From: Hwanghaeella grinnelliae
GTDB lineage: Bacteria; Pseudomonadota; Alphaproteobacteria; UBA8366; Aestuariispiraceae
DNA: 64,000 bases
Direction: 5' to 3'
Assembly: GCF_004005845.1 (NCBI RefSeq)
Contig: NZ_SADE01000001.1
Span: 310,001 to 374,000, forward strand
Positions 18,347 to 25,173 of the stretch are shown one piece after another. The notes under the pieces were generated by a model, which made no database searches, was not told the origin of the DNA, and saw only the letters and a list, made by a program, of their open reading frames with translations. The translations under genes and the position numbers were made by a program. Position 1 is the stretch's first letter, and each line of letters opens with the position of its first letter.

Positions 18347-18847
18347 TTAACTCTTCGCCCACCAATCGTATCGCAGACCGGTGACCGGGGTGCCGTAGGT
18401 GTTGTCGGCGGCAAGCGTCTCGGTCAGACGATAGCCATGTTTTTCATAGAGCCGGCAGGCGGAGTCCAACCCTTTGAAAGTGAACAGATAGACACGCCTG
18501 TGCCCAGCTCCGCGGACAAAATCCATGGCCCGCGATAACAGGCCGTTGCCGATGCCTTGGCCGTGAACAGTCGGGTCCAGTATGAACCAGCGCAGTTGGG
18601 CGTCTTCTGTTCCGCTGCCGTCGATGCAGACCGATCCGACAATTCTTCCTTCCCGTTTGGCGACAAGGAATAAGTCCTTTTCCGGGTTTATCCGGGCCGC
18701 GAACTCCCCCAATCCGTCCTCAAGGTATTTCTTGAAGGCGGGTCCGAATTGCCAATTGGGACCGTAGTAGTTCATGTGCAACGCGATGATGCGTTCGACC
18801 GCACCGGGCTCGAAACCCGAATATTCCGTTTCCTCCAACATGATCAT
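18347..18847 (-). CDS. GNAT family N-acetyltransferase
   Basis: A 166-residue acetyl-CoA-dependent acyltransferase. The acetyl-CoA loop is LDPTVHGQGIGNGLLSRAMDF, matching the R/Q-x-x-G-x-G/A motif, followed by the late fold YLFTFKGLDSACRLYEKHGYRLTET. The substrate is unknown. Its ATG overlaps the TetR stop by 4 bp (ATGA) with GAGG just upstream, so it is translated with and probably controlled by that regulator. Confidence 0.87.
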   Translation of the reverse strand: MIMLEETEYSGFEPGAVERIIALHMNYYGPNWQFGPAFKKYLEDGLGEFAARINPEKDLFLVAKREGRIVGSVCIDGSGTEDAQLRWFILDPTVHGQGIGNGLLSRAMDFVRGAGHRRVYLFTFKGLDSACRLYEKHGYRLTETLAADNTYGTPVTGLRYDWWAKS

Positions 18848-19464
18848 GATGCCTCTAGATCGGGTGTTCTTGGTGTTTGGGTTGGTTCCGCGGATGCGGC
18901 GGCAACGAGGTTGGCCGCTAGCCCTTCGGCAAACGCTCCGTCCAAGGGGGCATGGCCGGCCAAAAGCCGCATCCAGATTGCGCCGATCAACATGTCCGAC
19001 AGAAGGTCAATATCCGCGCTTAGAGGGATTTCACCCCGGTTGCGTGCTCGGTCGAACAAGTCGGTCGTTATGATCCGGCGTTCATCAAAGAACACGGCGC
19101 GAAAATCCATGACGGATTCGTCGCTGCCCTGGGCTTCTACGATCAGGCCGCTCAGCAATGCTGCGGCGGGCCCAGACGTGTAGGCGGTGAACAAACTGCG
19201 AAGCATCGCGGCTATGTCGGATTGGAGGGCCCCTGTGTTCGGCGCGATTTTGCTGCTGGGAGCAAGTTGTTCATAAATCGCGGCGGCAAGGTGCGATTTG
19301 GTTGGCCACCAGCGATAAACAGTCTGTTTCCCCACACCGGCCGCTTTGGCGATCGCTTCGATGCTGGTCCTTGAATACCCATTGGTTCCAAATAGCCGCT
19401 CGGCCGCTGCCAAGACGGCTTGGGTGCTGGCTTCCGACCTTGGTCGGCCGCGGACGATGTTCAT
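18844..19464 (-). CDS. TetR/AcrR family regulator
   Basis: A DNA-binding repressor-type protein of 206 residues. The helix-turn-helix is at the N-terminus: YSRTSIEAIAKAAGVGKQTVYRWW with KSHLAAAIYEQL after it. The C-terminal ligand domain is not diagnostic. GGAGG lies 6 nt before the ATG at 19464, which is why this start is chosen over 19497. It is the first gene of a two-gene unit with the acetyltransferase. A dyad at 19520-19539 is a likely operator. Confidence 0.88.
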   Translation of the reverse strand: MNIVRGRPRSEASTQAVLAAAERLFGTNGYSRTSIEAIAKAAGVGKQTVYRWWPTKSHLAAAIYEQLAPSSKIAPNTGALQSDIAAMLRSLFTAYTSGPAAALLSGLIVEAQGSDESVMDFRAVFFDERRIITTDLFDRARNRGEIPLSADIDLLSDMLIGAIWMRLLAGHAPLDGAFAEGLAANLVAAASAEPTQTPRTPDLEAS

Positions 19465-19519
19465 CATTTCCCTCCGCATCTTGTGCTTTTGGATCATTCA
19501 AAGGCACGGCATATATTTA

Positions 19520-19539
19520 AATACGAGACGAACCGTATT
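19520..19539. promoter_or_regulatory. likely TetR operator, AATACG-N8-CGTATT
   Basis: Perfect 6-bp arms around an 8-bp spacer, 55 bp upstream of the TetR start and 155 bp upstream of the divergent usp gene. The symmetry and place fit autorepression by the adjacent TetR protein; no other family is implied. Confidence 0.55.
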
Positions 19540-19560
19540 ATAAAAAATAGTTTTTTGCCG

Positions 19561-19574
19561 TTGATGCAAGTCAA
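19561..19574. promoter_or_regulatory. FNR/FixK-like box upstream of usp
   Basis: TTGATGCAAGTCAA differs from the FNR/FixK consensus TTGAT-N4-ATCAA at one base. A possible -10, TAGGGT, lies at 19597-19602; its predicted transcription start is about 41 bp from the box centre, the spacing of a class II activated promoter. Universal stress proteins are known FNR-type targets. Confidence 0.5.
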
Positions 19575-19694
19575 ATGTGTAACCACCTTTTAAGCCTAGG
19601 GTAGTGACAACGATAAAGGGGGCTGCACGCATCGGAATATCGGAATTTCGTACGGCGCGCGCAGACCCGGGGCAGATAGAAACGGAGACCGTCC

Positions 19695-20522
19695 ATGAAC
19701 CTCACCTCAATCTTGGTATATGTTGACAATACGTCGAGGTCGGAACGAAGCCTCGCCGTTGCTGCGAAACTTGCGCAGGAGCATGACGCTCACCTGATCG
19801 GCTTGGCTGTTCGCCCGCCGGTCGCCATCCCGACCTATGCGTCGGTGCATGTGCCCCAGGAAGTTTTCGAGATGTATGAAAAGGACCTGGATGAGCAGAT
19901 GTCAGCGGCGAAGGCCCAGTTCGAGCATGCCGTTGAATTGGCAGGCTGGCAGTCCCGTTCCGAATGGGCGACCGCGCGGGGCGATATCGGTGTCGCATTG
20001 TGCACCGAAGGGCGCGCCGTCGACTTGATCATCATGGGTCAGGAAAACGAAGACGATGACCCGCTGCAATATCGTGGCGTGCCGGATTACGTCATTCTGG
20101 AAGCGGGTCGCCCTGTTCTTTTGGTCCCGTATGTCGGCCGTGTCGAGAATTTTGGAAAGCGTGTTGTTGTTGGCTGGAATGCAAGCCGGGAATCCGCGCG
20201 GGCTTTGAAAGACGCGCTGCCGTTCCTGAACAAGGCGAGTGACGTCGAGATCATTTGTGTAAATCCGCCGGAAGACGAGGAATTGTTCGGGTCGGATGCA
20301 GCGCGTTTTCTTGCACAGCACGGAATCAACGCTCGCGTGTCGCGTGAGATCGCAAAGGATATCACGCCGGAAGACGTAATTTTGAATTCCGTCGCCGATA
20401 GCGATGCGGATCTTCTCGTGCTGGGCGCCTATGGCCATTCCCGGATTCGGGAATTAATCCTTGGCGGCGTTTCGAATCATATCCTGAAACGGATGACAGC
20501 GACCGTTCTGATGTCACACTAA
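19695..20522 (+). CDS. tandem universal stress protein
   Basis: A 275-residue protein of two UspA domains. The first (residues 1 to about 145) opens MNLTSILVYVDNTSRSERS and lacks a clear ATP loop. The second (about 155 to 275) opens GKRVVVGWNASRESARAL and keeps the ATP-binding G-2x-G-9x-G(S/T) type motif in LGAYGHSRIRELILGGVS. Such tandem Usp proteins act in stress and low-oxygen survival. The upstream FNR-like box supports oxygen control. Confidence 0.93.
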   Translation: MNLTSILVYVDNTSRSERSLAVAAKLAQEHDAHLIGLAVRPPVAIPTYASVHVPQEVFEMYEKDLDEQMSAAKAQFEHAVELAGWQSRSEWATARGDIGVALCTEGRAVDLIIMGQENEDDDPLQYRGVPDYVILEAGRPVLLVPYVGRVENFGKRVVVGWNASRESARALKDALPFLNKASDVEIICVNPPEDEELFGSDAARFLAQHGINARVSREIAKDITPEDVILNSVADSDADLLVLGAYGHSRIRELILGGVSNHILKRMTATVLMSH

Positions 20523-20530
20523 TCTGGCGG

Positions 20531-20549
20531 CGCGGCGCAGGGCGCCGTG
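20531..20549. terminator. hairpin between convergent usp and M48 genes
   Basis: CGGCGC and GCGCCG enclose a 3-nt loop, extended by a few more pairs on each side. It fills the 27-bp gap between two converging genes and could serve both, but no T-run follows on either strand, so its strength is doubtful. Confidence 0.35.
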
Positions 20550-22037
20550 CTAAGCAGCGATGATCTTCAGCAATTGGCCCGGCGACAAATTGTCGTTTGG
20601 GCCAAGGTCGTTAAGGACCCGGAACGCGCGCTCATTAAATTTGCCGAACGGCATGGTTTGGGCCAGCGCGGCGGCGGAATCGCCGGGTTGGGCCGGGGCC
20701 ACGACTAACCGACGACCATGGATCGCGGATGCTTCCGACGGCGAAAGGCGACGAAAGCTATAGGTCGTTCGCCGGAATCCCTCGCTGAACCGCGAAGATG
20801 CCCCGGCGGGACTTACAAACAGGAACCTGAATACGGTTTCACCATCCCCCCGGATAGCCACCGGGCGTATGTCGACCTGACCGCCATTGCCGTTGCCTTG
20901 GGTCAGGGCAGTCGCTGCGTCGGCGCCGTCTATCCGCAGTTTCTCGGCATCGCTGAATCGTGCCTGCGGTGCCCAAACATTTCGGATATAGGACAGCATG
21001 GATCTGTTGCGGTCGGTCTTGGCCATGTCGAACAGAATGATCGCGCCTTGCTGGTGGGTCGCTGCGATCCGTGTCGGGCTGTTTCGCAAAAGGAAATCAT
21101 CGGGAACTGTGAATTCGAAGCGCAACGGGCCATGGACGAAGGTATTGCCGTCGATAATACCTTGTTCCGGATCGTCGCCGTACAGCATGCCATTGATCGC
21201 ACCGAGATGCGGGTCGCGGCCAATGATTGCATTGGAGACGTTTACCTCGGCGGCATGCTGCTGCGCCAAGCGAACCCGCTCAACGGTTCTGGGGTGGGTG
21301 GCCATGATGTTGAATTCATCGACCGATCCCGGCGGCAGGCCGTTCATCTCCGCTTCCAGCATGGAATGTTCGCGCAGCGTAGCAAGGAAGCTTACGGAGC
21401 CGTCCGGATCGTATCCGGCGCGGGACATGTATCGAATGCCAAGGGTATCGGCTTCCAGTTCCTGATCCCGGGAATGACCCTGAATGGCTAGGCCGGCAAC
21501 TTGGCCCAAGGCGTTGGTGACGGCGGTGTTGCCAAGCGCCAGCCCCAACACGCCAATGCCCAGTTGCGCCAACTGGGATTGGCTGATGCGTTCGGCTGTA
21601 TGGCGCGCATTCACATGGCCCAACTCATGCGCCAGAACCCCGGCAACCTCAGCTTCGTTCGACGCCAAGGAAAGCAGGCCGCGGGACAGATAGACAAAGC
21701 CGCCGGGCAAGGCGAAAGCGTTGATGATCGGGGAGTTCACGATGGTGAACTTATAGGGGAACTGATACTCAGTGAATTGGGCGGCTTTGAATCCGATCTG
21801 CTCGACATAGCGTTGCAATCGCGGATCGTCATATTCTCCGCCAAATTGTTTCACTAATTTGGGATGTTCTTGGCGACCAAGCGCGATGTCATCCTCGATT
21901 GAGTAGAAGCCTGTGAAGGTGTTGCGGCCCGTTGCTCTGTTGGTCGAAAGGCAACCGGTCAACGAGGCAGCACACGCACAGCCGCCGCCCAATAGAAAAT
22001 GCCGACGGCTTAGTCGCGGTTGTTGCATATTTTCCAT
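20550..22037 (-). CDS. M48 family metalloprotease, predicted Tat-exported lipoprotein
   Basis: A 495-residue zinc protease related to BepA/YfgC, which clears misassembled outer-membrane proteins. The N-terminus has a twin-arginine motif (SRRHFLLGG) and then a lipobox (SLTGC), so it should be folded before export and anchored as a lipoprotein. The active site is AHELGHVNARHT (HExxH), with the third ligand in RDQELEADTLGIRYM. A C-terminal LysM-like end (NLSPGQLLKI) follows a long region of unknown fold. GAGG lies about 9 nt before the ATG. The OmpA-family lipoprotein gene is divergent. Confidence 0.9.
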   Translation of the reverse strand: MENMQQPRLSRRHFLLGGGCACAASLTGCLSTNRATGRNTFTGFYSIEDDIALGRQEHPKLVKQFGGEYDDPRLQRYVEQIGFKAAQFTEYQFPYKFTIVNSPIINAFALPGGFVYLSRGLLSLASNEAEVAGVLAHELGHVNARHTAERISQSQLAQLGIGVLGLALGNTAVTNALGQVAGLAIQGHSRDQELEADTLGIRYMSRAGYDPDGSVSFLATLREHSMLEAEMNGLPPGSVDEFNIMATHPRTVERVRLAQQHAAEVNVSNAIIGRDPHLGAINGMLYGDDPEQGIIDGNTFVHGPLRFEFTVPDDFLLRNSPTRIAATHQQGAIILFDMAKTDRNRSMLSYIRNVWAPQARFSDAEKLRIDGADAATALTQGNGNGGQVDIRPVAIRGDGETVFRFLFVSPAGASSRFSEGFRRTTYSFRRLSPSEASAIHGRRLVVAPAQPGDSAAALAQTMPFGKFNERAFRVLNDLGPNDNLSPGQLLKIIAA

Positions 22038-22444
22038 CTCAGCCCGCCTCGTTATGACCTGTGTGTCTTTTCATTTAATTGCCGCGTCAGGAAATCAAAA
22101 GGGACGATGTGGACCGATTTCAAGGCTTTCCCAAAACGCAAATTGCAATGGTCGACTATATTTGCAATTTGCAAATCATATCGCGAAAAAGTGTTACCGA
22201 TTGGTACGTAGTCCGTCCAATAGTTTAATCTCACTAAATTAGAATGATATGTCCGACATTATTCTAAGAGGCTGTTTTAAAATGAATTTCCCATTTTCTG
22301 GGCCATCGGATTCAAAACCGGCACAGTCTGGCACAAAACTTGTTCGTTGAGAGGGTAACAAAGACGGTGTTTGTATGGTCGGGTAGCACGTCGTTCGGTT
22401 AGAGCGACCATCTTAATACAGCCACAAATAGAACAGGAAGTGTC
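22038..22444. promoter_or_regulatory. 407-bp divergent intergenic region with an 11-bp inverted repeat
   Basis: No gene seen. It contains GCAAATTGCAA at 22138-22148 and its exact reverse complement TTGCAATTTGC at 22162-22172, 13 bp apart. The second arm is itself inside a perfect 17-bp palindrome, ATTTGCA-ATT-TGCAAAT at 22160-22176. The repeated GCAAAT(T)GC half-sites look like a multi-site operator for one or both flanking envelope genes. The rest, 22180 to 22444, is AT-richer and should hold the promoter of the OmpA-family gene. Confidence 0.45.
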
Positions 22445-23317
22445 ATGAAAAGCTATCTGAAGAGCACCACTGCACTCGCTTTTGCCGCCGCGTTGCTTAC
22501 AGGCTGCGCGGTCAGCAGCTTACCTGATATCAAGGCTTCAACCCCGTCGGGTAGCGCATTCGACGTCGCCTTGCACAAGGAATATGTGAAGCTTGCCGAA
22601 ATGGAAGCTGCCGAATACGACTGGGCCGATGCTGATACGTTCACGGTTCGGGCTCGGTCGGTCCTGGAAGGCAACTCGCCGCAGCCGGAAGAGATTTCCG
22701 CGCGCGATCTTCCGGAAAAATCCATTCGGGTGTTGACGGCATCCCGTGAACGCTTGATGGCCGCGCTGGCCGCTGGGGGCCGTGAAGCCTCGCCGGAACA
22801 CGCTGCCGGGGCGCAAGGCGGTTTCGATTGCTGGATGCAGGAGCAGGAAGAAGACCTGCAGCCGGATGATATCGAAGCTTGCAAGAAGGCGTTCATTTTC
22901 CATATCGAAAAGCTTGAAGCTGCCCTGCAGCCAGAAGTCGCCGCTGCCGCGCCGCCGAAGCCGGTCGCGCCGCCGCCGCCGCTTCCGAAGCCGGTCACTA
23001 TCCTCTTCGACTTCGACAGCGCCGAACTGACGCCGTCCGAATCCGCGAAGATCGACCAGGCGATCGCAGCGTTCGACAAGGGACAGGCCGTTGTTCTGCG
23101 TCTTGCCGGACACACAGATACCCGTGGCGATGCCGAGTATAACCAGAAGCTTTCCGAAGCGCGTGTGGACGCTGTGTTCGCGGCGTTGGCTGCGAAGGGC
23201 TTCAATCTTTCGAAAATCCGGACGACGGCTTTGGGTGAAGACCTCCCGGCCGTACCGACCGGCGACAATGTGAAGGAACAGAATAACCGTCGCGTTGTTA
23301 TCAGTTTCGGGCGGTAA
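22445..23317 (+). CDS. OmpA-family peptidoglycan-binding lipoprotein
   Basis: A 290-residue outer-membrane lipoprotein: signal peptide with lipobox LLTGC (Cys21), a middle helical domain of unknown fold to about residue 160, a Pro-rich hinge of PPKPVAPPPPLPKP type, then an OmpA/Pal domain. That domain has ILFDFDSAELTPSESAKID and LAGHTDTRGDAEYNQKLSEA, the latter being the diaminopimelate-binding region, and ends NNRRVVISFGR. It probably links the outer membrane to the cell wall. The 3' flank holds an unusual chain of hairpins. Confidence 0.92.
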   Translation: MKSYLKSTTALAFAAALLTGCAVSSLPDIKASTPSGSAFDVALHKEYVKLAEMEAAEYDWADADTFTVRARSVLEGNSPQPEEISARDLPEKSIRVLTASRERLMAALAAGGREASPEHAAGAQGGFDCWMQEQEEDLQPDDIEACKKAFIFHIEKLEAALQPEVAAAAPPKPVAPPPPLPKPVTILFDFDSAELTPSESAKIDQAIAAFDKGQAVVLRLAGHTDTRGDAEYNQKLSEARVDAVFAALAAKGFNLSKIRTTALGEDLPAVPTGDNVKEQNNRRVVISFGR

Positions 23318-23332
23318 CGTCCGAGAAGAGCT

Positions 23333-23562
23333 TCGAGCGGTTTCCGCTCGAGGGCTTGGTCCCCACGGCGCTCACGCCTCCCGTACCCCCCAGTGGTCGC
23401 CGTGGGGATCCATACCTAGCAGACCGGCTGGAAACAGCCGACGATGGCATCGTCCCCGTGGCACTTCACGCCTCCCGTACCCCCCCAGTGAGTGTCATGG
23501 GGACGATCCATACCTCCCTACAAAATAGGCGTTTGATCTGCGGTCCCTTGGGGCCGCATTTT
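23333..23562 (+). ncRNA. candidate structured small RNA or 3' UTR with five hairpins
   Basis: Five hairpins follow the lipoprotein stop: TCGAGCGG/CCGCTCGA (23333-23351); a 13-bp stem at 23358-23370/23398-23410 with a 27-nt loop; CGGCTG-GAAA-CAGCCG (23425-23440) with a GNRA tetraloop; a 16-bp stem at 23449-23464/23492-23507 with a 27-nt loop; and an intrinsic terminator. The two 27-nt loops are nearly identical and carry CACGCCTCCCGTACC, while their stems differ but pair; the few odd pairs are G-U on the plus strand and would be C-A mismatches on the minus strand. This strand bias supports a plus-strand RNA. A third CCTCCC lies at 23514-23519. It may be released from the mRNA 3' end. Confidence 0.5.
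23539..23562 (+). terminator. intrinsic terminator, TGCGGTCCC stem and TTTT
   Basis: A 9-bp stem (one G-U on the plus strand) at 23539-23547 and 23550-23558, with a very short loop, followed by TTTT at 23559-23562. It ends the transcript of the OmpA-family gene and the hairpin chain. Confidence 0.7.
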
Positions 23563-23647
23563 CATGCCCGGGTCTGTCGCTTTTTTGCGAAGCGCTTTAC
23601 GATGCCGTGATGTTGGGCCTTCAGGCCGTTGCGAAGGAGAGAATCCA

Positions 23648-23851
23648 ATGATCCGACTGTTAATCGCCCTTATCCTGCCTTGGCTAACCTTCTTCACCAT
23701 CGGCAAGCCGTTCCAGGGAATCATTTGCCTTATCCTCCAGCTCACCGTGATCGGATGGGTCCCCGCGGCGATTTGGGCGGTGTATGCGCTCAGCCAATAC
23801 AATACCGATAAAAAAATCCGCGAAGCTGGGATGGGATCTCTCGATCAGTAG
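23648..23851 (+). CDS. Pmp3/YqaE-like small membrane protein
   Basis: A 67-residue protein with two hydrophobic segments (LLIALILPWLTFFTIG and GIICLILQLTVIGWVPAAIW), the size and layout of the Pmp3/YqaE family, then a short polar tail with KKIREAG. Pmp3-type proteins are linked to membrane potential and stress. GAAGGAGA 8 nt before the ATG supports this start rather than 23564. Family assignment is by layout and the WVPAAIWAVYAL stretch, so it is tentative. Confidence 0.75.
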   Translation: MIRLLIALILPWLTFFTIGKPFQGIICLILQLTVIGWVPAAIWAVYALSQYNTDKKIREAGMGSLDQ

Positions 23852-23911
23852 GCGTGGCGGTATGGTTGGCCGCGTGTCGGACGCGTGCCCGGCCACTCAA
23901 GATGGTTTGGT

Positions 23912-25042
23912 TTAGGACGCCGTCTCCCGGTCTTGCGCCGAGGCGTTCAGAAATGCGTGGAGCATTTCTTCGACCGGTTGTTTCGATATCGACCGCGTTA
24001 TCATCACGATCTTCGATGTGTGATCGTCCGTCGCCCATCCAGGCAGGACGGCCGGCGGATGGAAGACGTGTTGCACACCATGGATGGCAACGGGGCCGTC
24101 GGCCTGGACGACGTTCAAGATGCCCTTGATCCGGAGCAGGTTGCCGCCATGCACCGAAATCAATGCTTCGATCCATTCCACGAAAGCGTCCCAGTCGATG
24201 GGTTTTCCATAAGAGATGCAGAAACTGCGGATCTGGTCGTCGTGTCGGTTCACGTCGTGATGATGGTCATGCCCGCCATCGTGATGATGATCCCCGTGGT
24301 GATGGTGCCCGTGGTGATGGTGCCCCTGATGGTCTTCCGCATAGGCTTCTTCCTTTAACCAGCGTTCGACATCGGGCGTTTTGGTCGCCGGGTCGTACAG
24401 CCCGGCATCGAACAGGACCTGAGGGTCCACGTCCCCGTGGCTGACGGCTAGGATACGCGCCGCGGGGTTTAAGGCACGTAGGCGTTCATCCAGCCGGTCC
24501 GGATTTGGTCCCTGCATCATGTCTGTTTTCGTAAGCAGAATGCGGTCGGCGACGGCGGCCTGTTTTACCGATTCAGGGTTGGTGTCCAATTGCAGCGCAC
24601 CGTTGACGGCGTCTACCGTCGTGATCACGCCGTCCAACCGATAGCGCGTGGAAATCACAGGGTCGGTCATCAAGGTGTGCAATATGGGGGCGGGATCTGC
24701 CAGGCCCGTGGTCTCGATGACCAACCGTTTGAATGGGGGAATTTCGCCCTTCCAGCGGCGCCGGATCAGATTCCGTAAAGTTTCGATCAAGTCGCCACGG
24801 ATCGTGCAGCACAGGCAACCGGAATCCATGACGACCATGTCTTCGGAACTTTGCTCGACCAATAAATGGTCAAGGCCGACTTCACCGAATTCGTTAATGA
24901 CGACTGCCGTTTCATCCATGTCGGGGTGCTTAAGAAGCGCTTTCAACAAAGTCGTCTTACCGCTTCCGAGGAACCCCGTGAGGACGCTGACCGGTAGGCG
25001 CTCCTGCCCGTCGTCGGTTGTGGTTTGTTGCGTGTCCGTCAT
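23912..25042 (-). CDS. CobW/COG0523 GTP-binding metallochaperone with His-rich segment
   Basis: A 376-residue G3E GTPase: Walker A in LTGFLGSGKTTLLKALL, the metal-binding CxCC in SGCLCCTIRGDL, and ETTGLADPAPI, then a C-terminal CobW domain. Between the domains (about 24241-24340) is a run with 17 histidines mixed with Asp and Gly, a metal-binding linker. Proteins of this form deliver zinc to client enzymes under zinc shortage, though cobalt and other metals occur. The start at 25042 has GAGGG upstream. No Zur-box was recognised in the gap to the divergent amidase gene. Confidence 0.92.
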   Translation of the reverse strand: MTDTQQTTTDDGQERLPVSVLTGFLGSGKTTLLKALLKHPDMDETAVVINEFGEVGLDHLLVEQSSEDMVVMDSGCLCCTIRGDLIETLRNLIRRRWKGEIPPFKRLVIETTGLADPAPILHTLMTDPVISTRYRLDGVITTVDAVNGALQLDTNPESVKQAAVADRILLTKTDMMQGPNPDRLDERLRALNPAARILAVSHGDVDPQVLFDAGLYDPATKTPDVERWLKEEAYAEDHQGHHHHGHHHHGDHHHDGGHDHHHDVNRHDDQIRSFCISYGKPIDWDAFVEWIEALISVHGGNLLRIKGILNVVQADGPVAIHGVQHVFHPPAVLPGWATDDHTSKIVMITRSISKQPVEEMLHAFLNASAQDRETAS

Positions 25043-25173
25043 CCTACCCTCGGCTTTGCCTTGATCCTTTTCCCTAAACCAGGATATCGGTTGGACCAAG
25101 GTCTTCGATGGCCCCATTGTACGAAAGCAATAAACAATCGCAGAACAGATGTCTTTTGCCGGGAGGGCGTACC

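Noticed and set aside
24241-24340. Short tandem repeats of GTGATGATGG type, possible repeat array
   Set aside because: They are the codons of the histidine-rich linker of the CobW protein, not an independent repeat or CRISPR array.
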